Positions 55,256-64,000 of a stretch of DNA of 64,000 nucleotides are shown here, piece after piece (the stretch's first letter is position 1; the number at the start of each line of letters is the position of its first letter). The position numbers were made by a program, and so were the translations under genes. Origin of the DNA: Candidatus Enterococcus myersii (GTDB lineage Bacteria > Bacillota > Bacilli > Lactobacillales > Enterococcaceae). Below the pieces are notes generated by a model that did no database searches, had not been told where the DNA came from, and worked only from the letters and a program-made list of their open reading frames with translations. The DNA lies in contig NZ_JAFLVT010000001.1 in the NCBI RefSeq assembly GCF_017316025.1, forward strand, positions 138,875 through 202,874. Direction: 5' to 3'.

Positions 55256-56209
55256 ATGGAACCATTATTTATGAAACCTGTTTTTCAAGAAAAAATTTGG
55301 GGTGGCAATCGATTACATACAGTTTTCGGTTTTGACTTACCCAGTGATAAAATTGGAGAAGATTGGGCGATTAGTGCCCATCCCCATGGTGTAAGTGTCG
55401 TTGAGAATGGCGAATTTGCTGGACAAAAATTAGACGATTTATGGCAAAACCACAAAGAGTTGTTTGGTAATCCTACTGAACCTGTTTTTCCACTACTGAT
55501 TAAAATTTTAGACGCAGAAGATGAATTATCTGTCCAAGTACACCCAGATGATAAATATGGGATGGAACACGAAGGTGAATTAGGTAAAACCGAATGCTGG
55601 TATATCATTGATGCCGCGCCGGGTGCAGAAATTATTTATGGGCATCATGCACAAACCAGAGAAGAATTAGCTGAAATGATTCATGCTGAACGCTGGGATG
55701 ACTTATTAACTCGTGTGCCAGTGCAAAAAGGCGATTTCTATTATGTACCAAGTGGGACAATTCATGCCATTGGTAAAGGCATTATGATTTTAGAAACTCA
55801 GCAAAGTTCTGATACTACCTACCGTGTGTATGACTATGATCGTAAAGACGATAGCGGAAATACAAGGGAGTTACACATCCAACAATCTATTGATGTAACG
55901 ACCATACCAGCTTTAAAACCAGAATTAAATGTAACAGAAGTAAAAAAAGGAAATTCAAGTATTATCACCTATTTGAAAACGGATTTCTTTAACGTTTACG
56001 AGTGGCAAGTTAAAGGTGAATTGCATCTAGACGCTCATGCACCATATACGTTAATGACTGTGATTGACGGTTTCGGTGAATTAAAAGTTAACGGTAAATC
56101 TTATGAAATGCCAATGGGAACAAGTTGTATTATGCCAAACGGTATTTCTGATTGGACAGTTGAAGGTGACTGCAGCATTATCGCTTCAGAGCCTGGTGCA
56201 AAAGAATAA
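55256..56209 (+). CDS. manA: Mannose-6-phosphate isomerase, class I
   Basis: A 317-residue Zn-dependent cupin enzyme interconverting mannose-6-P and fructose-6-P. KIWGGNRL at the N-terminus, SVQVHPDD (about residues 90-97) and GKTECWYI (about 107-114) contain the metal ligands. VPSGTIHAIGKG (about 164-175) carries the conserved His. Length is typical of the short Firmicutes form. The ATG at 55256 follows AGGAGG. Monocistronic with a downstream hairpin. Confidence 0.93.
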   Translation: MEPLFMKPVFQEKIWGGNRLHTVFGFDLPSDKIGEDWAISAHPHGVSVVENGEFAGQKLDDLWQNHKELFGNPTEPVFPLLIKILDAEDELSVQVHPDDKYGMEHEGELGKTECWYIIDAAPGAEIIYGHHAQTREELAEMIHAERWDDLLTRVPVQKGDFYYVPSGTIHAIGKGIMILETQQSSDTTYRVYDYDRKDDSGNTRELHIQQSIDVTTIPALKPELNVTEVKKGNSSIITYLKTDFFNVYEWQVKGELHLDAHAPYTLMTVIDGFGELKVNGKSYEMPMGTSCIMPNGISDWTVEGDCSIIASEPGAKE

Positions 56210-56269
56210 TTTCAAAAGTAAAACCTGTGGTAAAAGTCACTTTGATTTTTGCCGCAGGTTTTTTATTTG

Positions 56270-56345
56270 TAAAGGAAGGATAAATTTTTACAAGAAAAAA
56301 TAGTGCTTTAACTGTTCTAGCTGTCTAGTTTTTCTGCCTATTGAT
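56270..56345. repeat. Intergenic repeat copy after manA
   Basis: GGAAGGATAAATTTTT, GTGCTTTAACTGTTCTAGC and TGTCTAG blocks match the copies at 2998 and 33545. Confidence 0.45.
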
Positions 56346-56398
56346 TTTTACTGCAGCATTTGAGATTTGGTACAATAGAAAAAAAGGCAAGGGATGTG

Positions 56399-56821
56399 TT
56401 GCAATTGTTTTATGCGCCGTTATTCGTAACTGTATTTGCTAATTTGTTGTATCATTTTGCTTCAAAGAGTGTGAATGAAAAGAGCAATCTGTTCTTTTCA
56501 CTTTTGATTGTTTACGGAATTGCATGGCTAATATGTCTAGTAACTTTTTTATCAGGAAGTCATAAAACTAGCCTTTTGCAAGAAGTAAAATATTTAAATT
56601 GGGGAACTGTTTTATTGGGAATTGCGATTGTTTTTGTAGAGGTGGGCTATTTGTGGATGTATCGTTCAGGCTGGCCTGTGAATATGTCAGCGATTTTAGT
56701 CACGAGTTTATTGACGTTAGCGTTAATCCCAATTGGCATTTTTATTTTTAAAGAACCCTTTAACTTAAAAGAGGCAATGGGTATTTTATTTTGCTTGTTG
56801 GGGGTCTATTTACTGCAATAG
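56399..56821 (+). CDS. EamA-like half-size transporter
   Basis: A 140-residue protein with four to five hydrophobic helices and one EamA-like module; the C-terminal FKEPFNLKEAMGILFCLLG is characteristic. It may work as a dimer like small multidrug transporters. A TTG start at 56399 is chosen because an extended -10 (TGG-TACAAT, 56368-56376) and an AAGGG ribosome site lie between it and the earlier ATG at 56360. Start uncertain by a few codons. Substrate unknown. Confidence 0.7.
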   Translation: MQLFYAPLFVTVFANLLYHFASKSVNEKSNLFFSLLIVYGIAWLICLVTFLSGSHKTSLLQEVKYLNWGTVLLGIAIVFVEVGYLWMYRSGWPVNMSAILVTSLLTLALIPIGIFIFKEPFNLKEAMGILFCLLGVYLLQ

Positions 56822-56858
56822 TTATTAAAAAATCAGCAAAGATTGATTAATGACAATA

Positions 56859-56900
56859 ATACGCCTTAAATGTTGGCGTTGAACATTTAAGGCGTATTTA
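56859..56900. terminator. Bidirectional terminator between the EamA gene and malR
   Basis: AATACGCCTTAAATGTT pairs with AACATTTAAGGCGTATT between convergent genes. Confidence 0.88.
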
Positions 56901-56917
56901 GATTGATCTGTTTTTTA

Positions 56918-57937
56918 TTAAGATAATTTTGTTAAGTCTAAAACAGTTTCTCGTTGGATTAGCTGGTGGGGAACAATGACTTTAATCCCGTCTGTGATCT
57001 GTTGATTAATTTGCTCCATCAATTTTTGTGTTGCCATTTTTCCTAAGCGAGCGACATCAATATCAAGGCTAGTGATATAAGGATGGACGAGTGTGGAGAA
57101 AATGGAATTATTAAAACTAATTAACGATAAATCGTCGGGAATTTTTTTACCATAAATTTGGGCCAGCTGCATAATACGCATCGCAAACAGATCATCAATA
57201 ACGACTAATGCAGTAGCCTGGGTATCTTTTAATATATCTTCAAAGACAACATAATCTTCGGGTGTTTCAAATTTAACTGCCGGTTGAGTCGTCAAATTTG
57301 CCATCATCAAGGCTTTTTGATAGCCAAAATAGCGCTCAAAATAAAGATTTTCCCGGGTCGTATTCGTAGCAAATAAGATATCTTTGTGCCCGCGGGCAAT
57401 TAAATATTCCGTTGCTTGTTTTCCAAGTAATTGGTTATCATTATCGACAAAAACAATTTCGCTTTCGTTTTGATAAGGCTGTCCAATTAAAGTAAAAGGT
57501 ATTTTATTGTCATATAAATAGGCAATAACTGGATCATGATTATCCGAATAAGTTAAGATAAAGCCGTCAACTTGTTTTTGTAGATGCATCCGTTTAACAT
57601 TTTCCAAAAGAGTCTCAAAATCTGGCGCAGAAGCAACGGCCACAGACATTTGATAGGTACTGGCTTCTTCGTTGACCGCTTCGATAGTTTCTAAATAAAA
57701 GGGGTTGCCTAAACGTTCTTTTGAATCTAAAGGAGGCAAGATGATGCCTATCGCACTGGCAATTTGTTTACCGAGATTGCGCGCCGTAACGTTGGGAACG
57801 TAGCCTAAGTCCTTCATAACTTTGCGGACTTTTTTCTTGGTTTCTTCAGAGATGCTAGGATGGTCATTGATGACGCGGGAAACCGTCGAAGTAGCTACGC
57901 CGGCTTTTTTGGCGACATCTTTTACAGTGATGCTCAT
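56918..57937 (-). CDS. malR: LacI-family maltose repressor MalR
   Basis: A 339-residue LacI/GalR regulator. The helix-turn-helix VKDVAKKAGVATSTVSRVIN (residues 5-24) and hinge helix YVPNVTARNL (about 46-55) are followed by a periplasmic-binding-like effector domain. Its position beside mapP and malT, and AACGCAATCGATTGCGTT operators in their promoters, identify it as MalR. The start at 57937 has GGGGGGAG. It lies 255 bases after mapP on the same strand, so it may be read from the mapP promoter as well. Confidence 0.88.
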   Translation of the reverse strand: MSITVKDVAKKAGVATSTVSRVINDHPSISEETKKKVRKVMKDLGYVPNVTARNLGKQIASAIGIILPPLDSKERLGNPFYLETIEAVNEEASTYQMSVAVASAPDFETLLENVKRMHLQKQVDGFILTYSDNHDPVIAYLYDNKIPFTLIGQPYQNESEIVFVDNDNQLLGKQATEYLIARGHKDILFATNTTRENLYFERYFGYQKALMMANLTTQPAVKFETPEDYVVFEDILKDTQATALVVIDDLFAMRIMQLAQIYGKKIPDDLSLISFNNSIFSTLVHPYITSLDIDVARLGKMATQKLMEQINQQITDGIKVIVPHQLIQRETVLDLTKLS

Positions 57938-58192
57938 GGGTCTCCCCCCTGTTTCATTTTGAAATGGATTCTTTTGCTATCATAGCAATTTTGACGTTAG
58001 AAAACTAGCGAAATTCTTTATTCTGAATTGATATTTTTTATTTTGCGTAAAAAACAAAAAACTGAGACAAGCGTTTGTAGGCTTTTGTCTCAGCTTTTTT
58101 TAGATAACGTGATAAAAACAAGTGCTGTCACAACAAGCTAAATTTTACCTAGAAATAAAATTTTATTTGTAAGTTAGCTTGGTGAAGGCAAC

Positions 58193-60460
58193 TTAATTGT
58201 TCATCGCTGCTGTGATTTCGTCTACTAAGGTATAACTTTCATCATACAAGGATACTGCAAGGGCCTCTCCCAAAACAAGTTTCAAAGTGACGGCTTCTTT
58301 TGTTACAGTCACGGCTAAAAGTCTTCCGCGGTAATTGATGTGAAAGGCATAGCTTTCCCATTTGCTTGGTAAAAACGGCGCAAAACGCAATGTTTCGTGA
58401 TCAGTTTTCATTTGGGCAAAGCCTTGAACGATTGCCAGCCAACTACCGGTCATTGAAGTAATGTGCAAACCGTCTTCGGTATCGTTGTTGTAATTATCTA
58501 AATCTAAACGGGCAGTTCGTTCATACATTTCCAACGCTTTTTCTTCCATGCCCAATTCAGCAGCTAAAATAGCGTGAATGCTAGCAGAAAGAGATGATTC
58601 ATGAACAGTCATAGGTTCATAGAAGTTGAAGTTCTTACGTTTTTCTTCCAAAGTAAATTGATCAGAAAAATAATAAATTCCCTGTAAGACATCTGCTTGT
58701 TTGATAAAACAAGAGCGCAAAATTTTATCCCAAGACCAATGTTGATTTAAAGGCAATTCAGCAGAGTCTAAGTCGGTTACAGGCATTAAATCTTTGTCTA
58801 AAAACGTATCGTGTTGCACAAAAATACCAAGCTCTTCATCTGCGGGTAAATACATATTGTCAATGATATCTTCCCATTTATCTTGTTCTGTTTTACTGAT
58901 GGTAACGGTAGTGTGATCTTTTAAGCGATGGTAGCTTGTTAAGGTGTACTTCAAGCACCAAGCTGCTAAAATATTGGTATACCAGTTGTTGTTAATATTA
59001 TTTTCGTATTCGTTAGGACCAGTTACACCGTGAATCATATATTTCTGTTGTCGTTTTGAATAATGGACACGATCTGCCCAGAAACGGGAAATAGCAGTTA
59101 AAACCTCTAATCCTTCTTTTTGTAAATAAGTTTCATCACCAGTGTAGTTCGTATAGTTGTATATCGCATAAGCGATAGAACCGTTCCGATGAATCTCTTC
59201 AAAAGTAATTTCCCATTCATTGTGACATTCAATCCCAGTAAAAGTTACCATTGGATATAAAGCGCCAGCTAATCCTTGTTTTTGGGCATTGATGTGGGCT
59301 TCTGGTAATTGGTTATGCCGATATTTTAAAAGGTTTTTGGTGACATCAGGTTTTGCTAAGGCCAAGTAAAGTGGGACAGCATAGGCTTCGGTATCCCAAT
59401 ATGTTGCACCGCCATATTTTTCACCGGTAAAACCTTTTGGTCCAATATTTAACCGCTCATCATCGCCATAATAAGTTGAAAATAGTTGGAATAAGTTGAA
59501 ACGGATGCCTTGTTGGGCTGCAGGATCACCATTAATAGCAACATCTGCTAATTCCCAACGCTTTTTCCAAGCCTCAACTTGTTCTGCTTTTAATGTAGCA
59601 AACGATTGATCGTAGGCAGTCATCAATTCAACTGCTTTTGTGACTTGATTTTCTTCTGGAATATCACGACTCGTTAAAACAACAATTCGTTTTTCAAAAG
59701 AAATTGTTTCCCCAGCTTTTGCTTCGTAATAAAAAGCATCTGAAATTGCTAACGGTGCTGGTGTTGTCGCTAATGATTTTTGATCGTGTTTCATTAACGC
59801 AGTCACACTGAAACGTTCGATTCCAAAGTTGTTGGGTACCGTTTGGACGGTCAAGTAAGTAGCATCGTTTTCTTTACCACTTGCTTTTTCTTCCCAAAAT
59901 AATTCATCGTAATTACTATCTTCGTTACGAACATTGCTATCTAAAGCAGAGTCAATGGTAATCGTTGCGCTACCTGTAATTACTTCGGCCGTAACTTTTA
60001 GAACAGCTAATTCTTTTTTTACAATCGATAAGAAGCGTTCAAAGTTGAAACGAATTGTAGCGTCGGCGACCTTGACTGTAAAGTGGCGGGTTAAAATCCC
60101 AGTTTGCATATCAAGTTCTAAATAAAAATCTTCATAGGGAATCGTTGCCAAATCAATTGTTGTATCGTTGACTTTAATCGTAAGGCTAAAAAAATTAACA
60201 GCATTGATTACTTTACCAAAGTAGTCTGGATAGCCATTTTTCCACCAGCCAACGCGCGTTTTATCTGGATACCAAACACCAGCTAAATAAGTACCTAGAT
60301 GATGGTCACCAGAATAGTGCTCCTCAAAATTTCCTCGCATCCCCATATAGCCGTTTCCGGTACTTGTTAGTGATTCTTGTAGGCGTCTGTTTTGTTTATC
60401 TAAAGTTTTCGTCGCAATTTTCCATGGGTCAATGTCAAATAGCCGCTGAATCTGATTCAT
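58193..60460 (-). CDS. mapP: GH65 maltose / maltose-6'-phosphate phosphorylase
   Basis: A 755-residue glycoside hydrolase family 65 phosphorylase. The (alpha/alpha)6 barrel region includes [16 protein letters not shown] (about residues 413-428) and the general-acid glutamate in [11 protein letters not shown] (about 482-492). Next to a maltose PTS the substrate is probably maltose-6'-phosphate, as for E. faecalis MapP, giving glucose-6-P and glucose-1-P; plain maltose phosphorylase is the alternative. No beta-phosphoglucomutase or mutarotase gene follows. The ATG has AGGGAGG. It is transcribed divergently from malT with a MalR operator inside its promoter. Confidence 0.88.
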   Translation of the reverse strand: MNQIQRLFDIDPWKIATKTLDKQNRRLQESLTSTGNGYMGMRGNFEEHYSGDHHLGTYLAGVWYPDKTRVGWWKNGYPDYFGKVINAVNFFSLTIKVNDTTIDLATIPYEDFYLELDMQTGILTRHFTVKVADATIRFNFERFLSIVKKELAVLKVTAEVITGSATITIDSALDSNVRNEDSNYDELFWEEKASGKENDATYLTVQTVPNNFGIERFSVTALMKHDQKSLATTPAPLAISDAFYYEAKAGETISFEKRIVVLTSRDIPEENQVTKAVELMTAYDQSFATLKAEQVEAWKKRWELADVAINGDPAAQQGIRFNLFQLFSTYYGDDERLNIGPKGFTGEKYGGATYWDTEAYAVPLYLALAKPDVTKNLLKYRHNQLPEAHINAQKQGLAGALYPMVTFTGIECHNEWEITFEEIHRNGSIAYAIYNYTNYTGDETYLQKEGLEVLTAISRFWADRVHYSKRQQKYMIHGVTGPNEYENNINNNWYTNILAAWCLKYTLTSYHRLKDHTTVTISKTEQDKWEDIIDNMYLPADEELGIFVQHDTFLDKDLMPVTDLDSAELPLNQHWSWDKILRSCFIKQADVLQGIYYFSDQFTLEEKRKNFNFYEPMTVHESSLSASIHAILAAELGMEEKALEMYERTARLDLDNYNNDTEDGLHITSMTGSWLAIVQGFAQMKTDHETLRFAPFLPSKWESYAFHINYRGRLLAVTVTKEAVTLKLVLGEALAVSLYDESYTLVDEITAAMNN

Positions 60461-60494
60461 TTTATAATCCTCCCTGTGTCCTTTTGTTAAGTAA

Positions 60495-60524
60495 ATAATA
60501 AACGCAATCGATTGCGTTAGTCAA
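60495..60524 (-). promoter_or_regulatory. mapP promoter with MalR operator filling the spacer
   Basis: On the minus strand, TTGACT (60519-60524) and TATTAT (60495-60500) are exactly 18 bases apart. The spacer is the perfect palindrome AACGCAATCGATTGCGTT (60501-60518), a LacI-family operator. Confidence 0.88.
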
Positions 60525-60662
60525 GAGATATATTGCAAAAATTTGCAATAAAAATATTTGGGAGCTGGAAATGAAGTATTGACCATAAGAAATATTTTAT
60601 TTTCCTATTTCAATTAAAAAAAGTGTGAAAATGTTTCAGTAAAATAAAAATTCAAGTTTACC

Positions 60663-60717
60663 TTTACAGAAAAAAAACTCTCCGCTATAATAATTTGTAA
60701 CGAAACCGATTGCGCTA
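60663..60717 (+). promoter_or_regulatory. malT promoter with downstream MalR half-operator
   Basis: TTTACA (60663-60668), 17 bases, and TATAAT (60686-60691). AACGAAACCGATTGCGCT (60699-60716) just past the start point is a weaker copy of the palindrome, or a CcpA-type cre site. Confidence 0.8.
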
Positions 60718-60787
60718 AAAGCTGCAATCAAAAGAGGCAATTATTTATTCGTAATAAAGCGAAAATGACTAAAGGAGTGGAAGGTAA

Positions 60788-62980
60788 GTGAAAGAAAATC
60801 TGAAAAAATTGATTAGTTTTGAGTTTTGGCAAAAATTCGGAAAGGCATTAATGGTTGTAATCGCCGTAATGCCAGCTGCGGGTTTAATGATTAGTATTGG
60901 AAAAACGATACCAATGATTAATCCAGATCTAGGCGCGTTAGTGACCACAGGCGGTGTCATTGAAAATATCGGCTGGGCCATTATCGGTAATTTACATCTT
61001 TTATTTGCTTTAGCTATTGGAGGTAGTTGGGCTAAAGAAAAAGCAGGCGGTGCCTTTGCTGCTGGTCTATCATTTATTTTGATTAACCGCATCACAGGTG
61101 CGATTTTTGGCGTTACAAGTGAGATGTTAGCAGATCCAGAAGCACTGACCAAAACGTTGTTTGGCACAAAAATTATGGTAAATGGTTTTTTCACTAGTGT
61201 TTTGGAAGCACCAGCATTAAATATGGGAGTTTTTGTTGGTATTATCGCAGGTTTTGTGGGAGCGACAGCTTACAATAAGTATTATAACTTCCGTAAATTA
61301 CCAGATGCCTTAGCCTTTTTCAACGGTAAACGATTTGTACCTTTTGTCGTTATTTTCCGCTCTATTTTAGTTTCATTAGTTTTAGCGATTGTTTGGCCTG
61401 TGATTCAAGCAGGAATTAATAATTTTGGTTTGTGGATCGCACAATCACAAGAGACCGCCCCAATTTTGGCACCGTTTTTATATGGGACATTGGAACGGCT
61501 GCTCTTACCTTTTGGACTACATCATATGTTGACGATTCCAATTAATTACACAGAATTAGGTGGCGCATATACAATTATGTCAGGCGCACAAGCAGGTCAA
61601 CAGGTGTTTGGACAAGATCCGTTATGGTTGGCCTGGGCAACCGACTTGGTAAATTTAAAAGGCCAAGGCGATATGTCACAATATGAATATGTTTTAAATC
61701 ATTTTACGCCAGCGCGTTTTAAAGTTGGGCAAATGATTGGAGCTTCTGGTATTTTGATGGGCTTAGCTTTTGCAATGTACCGCAATGTTGACAAAGACAA
61801 ACGCAATGCATACAAATCAATGTATCTTTCTGCAGCACTAGCTGTCTTTTTAACTGGGGTAACAGAACCGCTAGAATTTATGTTTATGTTTGCGGCAGTG
61901 CCTTTGTATGTTGTTTACGCCGTCGTTCAAGGGGCAGCCTTTGCAATGGCAGATATCGTACATTTACGCGTTCATTCATTTGGTAATATCGAATTGTTAA
62001 CGCGTACACCAATGGCGATAAAAGCTGGTTTAGGCGGCGACTTATTCAACTTTATTTGGGTAACATTAGTCTTTGGGGTTGCCATGTTCTTCATTGCCAA
62101 TTTCTTAATTAAAAAATTCAATTTTGCCACACCAGGACGTAATGGAAACTATGAAAATGACAATAAAGGAGAGGGCGACAGTGCAGCTGTTTCAGCAGAT
62201 GGCTCTCTTGACCCAAATTCTCAAATCGTAAAAGTGATTAACCTTTTAGGTGGTAAAGAAAATATCATGGATGTCGATGCTTGTATGACACGTTTGCGGG
62301 TTTCTGTTAAAGATCCAGCTAAGGTTGGAAAAGAACCAGATTGGAAAAACGCAGGTGCGATGGGACTATTGGTGAAAGATAAAGGCGTACAAGCTGTTTA
62401 TGGTCCAAAAGCCGATATTTTAAAATCTGATATTCAAGATGCCATTGATTCTGGTATGGAGATTCCACAAACAGAAGTGATTGCTGAAATTAGCACAAGC
62501 AAGGCAGCAACGAAATTTAAAGGCGTAACCGAAACTATCGTCAATGTAGCTGATGGTAAGGTTTTAGCAATTACAGAAGTAAATGATCCTGTTTTTTCAC
62601 AAAAAATGATGGGTGATGGTTTTGGCGTTGAACCTGTGAATGGCACCGTTTATGCACCAGTAGCAGGCATAGTTACCAGTGTTTTTCCAACCAAACATGC
62701 TTTAGGACTGCTGACTGATGAAGGATTAGAGGTATTGGTGCATATGGGAATTGATACGGTTGATTTAAAAGGTGCGCCATTTACTGTAAATGTTAAAGAA
62801 GGCGATAAAGTTTCAGCTGGTGATAAGATTGCCCAAATGGATTTAGCTGCGATTCAAAAAGCTGGTAAACAAACAACTATTATTGTTGCTTTTACAAATG
62901 CAGCTGAAATTGAATCGGTGACACTAGAAAAAACTGGCGAAGTTACTGGGAAATCACCAGTTGCAAAAGTAGCGTTATAA
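60788..62980 (+). CDS. malT: Maltose-specific PTS transporter EIICBA
   Basis: A 730-residue phosphotransferase permease. EIIC membrane domain (about residues 1-445, MPAAGLMISIGK; TEPLEFMFMF), then EIIB with the phosphorylated cysteine in MDVDACMTRLRV (about 495-506), then glucose-type EIIA (about 590-715) with the active-site histidine in VLVHMGIDTV. Domain order and length match enterococcal MalT, which imports maltose as maltose-6'-phosphate. The GTG start at 60788 follows AAGGAGTGG. Monocistronic; terminator at 62985-63031. Confidence 0.92.
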   Translation: MKENLKKLISFEFWQKFGKALMVVIAVMPAAGLMISIGKTIPMINPDLGALVTTGGVIENIGWAIIGNLHLLFALAIGGSWAKEKAGGAFAAGLSFILINRITGAIFGVTSEMLADPEALTKTLFGTKIMVNGFFTSVLEAPALNMGVFVGIIAGFVGATAYNKYYNFRKLPDALAFFNGKRFVPFVVIFRSILVSLVLAIVWPVIQAGINNFGLWIAQSQETAPILAPFLYGTLERLLLPFGLHHMLTIPINYTELGGAYTIMSGAQAGQQVFGQDPLWLAWATDLVNLKGQGDMSQYEYVLNHFTPARFKVGQMIGASGILMGLAFAMYRNVDKDKRNAYKSMYLSAALAVFLTGVTEPLEFMFMFAAVPLYVVYAVVQGAAFAMADIVHLRVHSFGNIELLTRTPMAIKAGLGGDLFNFIWVTLVFGVAMFFIANFLIKKFNFATPGRNGNYENDNKGEGDSAAVSADGSLDPNSQIVKVINLLGGKENIMDVDACMTRLRVSVKDPAKVGKEPDWKNAGAMGLLVKDKGVQAVYGPKADILKSDIQDAIDSGMEIPQTEVIAEISTSKAATKFKGVTETIVNVADGKVLAITEVNDPVFSQKMMGDGFGVEPVNGTVYAPVAGIVTSVFPTKHALGLLTDEGLEVLVHMGIDTVDLKGAPFTVNVKEGDKVSAGDKIAQMDLAAIQKAGKQTTIIVAFTNAAEIESVTLEKTGEVTGKSPVAKVAL

Positions 62981-62984
62981 ACAA

Positions 62985-63031
62985 GAAGATTGCGCAAAAG
63001 ACACTGCGTCTTAACGGCGCAATCTTTTTTT
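62985..63031 (+). terminator. Terminator of malT
   Basis: AAGATTGCGC pairs with GCGCAATCTT, followed by T residues. Confidence 0.88.
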
Positions 63032-63049
63032 CACCCTACAAAAAAGTAT

Positions 63050-63235
63050 AAACTTTCATAAGAAAAAACTGTGCTTTGCCTGCTTTAGCGCTGCCCAGTC
63101 TTTTAAATTAAATCGCTGGGACAATAAGGCGAAATTTAAAGAAATTTGGGAAACAATTTATTGAAGTCTCGCCGGATCACTAGCAAGTTGAAGGAGTTTA
63201 TCCAGCTTTTCTTATTGTCTGATGTGGTCTGCAAC
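63050..63235. repeat. Intergenic repeat copy before the last gene
   Basis: GTGCTTTGCCTGCTTTAGCGCTGCC, then GACAATAAGGCG...CTTATTGTC as inverted ends (63119-63226), then shared CCGGATCAC and CAGCTTTTCTTA blocks. It is the best-preserved right half of the repeat. Confidence 0.5.
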
Positions 63236-63293
63236 TTTTTTTGAAGGAAAAGTATGTTATTCTTGGAACAAGTAGCAAGATAGGAGTATTAAA

Positions 63294-64000
63294 ATGAAAT
63301 TTTTAACTTTAAATTGTCATAGTTGGTTGGAAGAAAATCAAACCGAAAAATTGGCCCACCTCGCTGAAAATATTGCTACAAATGACTACGATGTTATTTG
63401 TTTGCAAGAGGTCAATCAGTTGATGACAAGTGAGAAGGCTTTTTTAGATGATTGGTTTATTCCTAGTAACACAGACGTCATTATTCGTGAAGATAATTTT
63501 GCTTTGCGTCTGCAAGAACAATTGCAATGTTTGGATAAGGAGTATTATTGGTCTTGGTGTTATAACCATATCGGCTATGACCGTTTTGATGAAGGGGTGG
63601 CAATTTTAGCCAAAGAACCTTTTATCGCCCAAGATACATTGGTATCTCAAACAAAAGATGTGACAGATTACCACACGCGCAGGATTTTGACTGCCTTAAC
63701 TGCAGTGGAAGGTAAATTAGTACAAGTGCTCAGTGGTCATTTTTCATGGTGGCAAGAAGGATTTTCCTTTGAATGGGAGCAAGTCCAAGCTTTTTTAGCA
63801 GATCATTCTCATCCGCTCGTTTTAATGGGAGATTTTAATAACCCGGCTAATACAAAAGGGTATAAGCAAATCATGGAAAGTAATTGGCAGCTACAAGATA
63901 GTTTTTATGCCGCCAAAAAAAAGAGTGGTCAAGAAACGACCCTAGCCCAGATTGCCGGTTGGGAAAAAAGTAATGGGGAAAGAATTGATTATATCTTTTT
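63294..64000 (+). CDS. Endonuclease/exonuclease/phosphatase family protein (3' end cut)
   Basis: The first 235 residues of a DNase I-like hydrolase. MKFLTLNCHSWLEEN at the N-terminus, DVICLQEVNQLM (about residues 34-45) with the metal-binding Glu, VLSGHFSWW, LVLMGDFNNPAN (about 175-186) and GERIDYIF at the cut edge are the superfamily motifs. There is no signal peptide, so this is not a secreted sphingomyelinase-type toxin. It follows malT and is a usual neighbour of maltose loci in enterococci as far as I recall. The ATG follows TAGGAG. Confidence 0.85.
   Translation, partial: MKFLTLNCHSWLEENQTEKLAHLAENIATNDYDVICLQEVNQLMTSEKAFLDDWFIPSNTDVIIREDNFALRLQEQLQCLDKEYYWSWCYNHIGYDRFDEGVAILAKEPFIAQDTLVSQTKDVTDYHTRRILTALTAVEGKLVQVLSGHFSWWQEGFSFEWEQVQAFLADHSHPLVLMGDFNNPANTKGYKQIMESNWQLQDSFYAAKKKSGQETTLAQIAGWEKSNGERIDYIF

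Overview
The window looks like a chromosomal segment of a low-GC Gram-positive coccus of the order Lactobacillales, most likely Enterococcus or a close relative. Four loci point there: a chromosomal aminoglycoside acetyltransferase of the AAC(6')-Ii family, an Lsa-type ABC-F protein, a complete tyrosine-to-tyramine operon (tyrS-tdc-tyrP-nhaC), and a maltose PTS/phosphorylase locus with MalR. The species cannot be read from the sequence. I see no rRNA, tRNA, CRISPR array, prophage or complete insertion sequence.

Layout. 1-2.4 kb: a KUP potassium permease (cut by the window edge) behind a manganese (yybP-ykoY) riboswitch, divergent from a DUF3290/DUF421 pair. 2.4-6.8 kb: small ORFs, the editing protein PrdX, and a tandem T-box leader (first specifier CAC, His) in front of an amino-acid ABC transporter. 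6.8-14 kb: FtsK, a Bce-type antimicrobial-peptide ABC transporter, and RlmN. 14.2-16.3 kb: an AAC(6')-I enzyme followed by a nuclease-dead TnpB-like gene with a retained guide-RNA-like 3' region. 16.3-23 kb: a Nudix regulator, MetG, and a P-type ATPase behind a second manganese riboswitch. 23-30 kb: Tyr T-box plus the tyramine operon. 30-36 kb: a Na,K-ATPase-like P-type pump and an Lsa-type ABC-F gene behind a short-uORF attenuator. 36-43.7 kb: lactonase, orphan PTS IIA, AI-2E family exporter, inactive rhodanese, Fbp and a FUSC-type exporter. 43.7-48.2 kb: Met T-box plus the methionine transporter and an FAD-linked oxidase. 48.2-52.8 kb: argD and argCJB with ArgR operators. 53-57 kb: VOC protein, serine hydrolase, ManA and an EamA half-transporter. 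57-63 kb: malR, mapP and malT around MalR operators. The last 0.7 kb is the start of an endonuclease/exonuclease/phosphatase-family gene.

How the parts work together. RNA-based control is unusually dense: two Mn2+ riboswitches, three readable T-boxes (His, Tyr, Met) plus a fourth degenerate one, and an ABC-F attenuator. The amino-acid modules are coherent: His uptake, Met uptake, Tyr decarboxylation for acid resistance and proton motive force, and ornithine synthesis from glutamate.

The strongest candidate for an undescribed system is at 14.2-16.2 kb. A TnpB-like protein has lost the RuvC-I aspartate and the whole zinc-finger/RuvC-III end, yet it keeps an intact reading frame, a promoter, an omega-RNA-like tail and its own terminator. 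That is the signature of a TldR, an RNA-guided transcription factor domesticated from TnpB. The sequence just after the RNA scaffold nearly matches (one inserted base) the promoter of the adjacent aminoglycoside acetyltransferase gene, so RNA-guided repression of that gene is a testable hypothesis. It is not a demonstrated fact.
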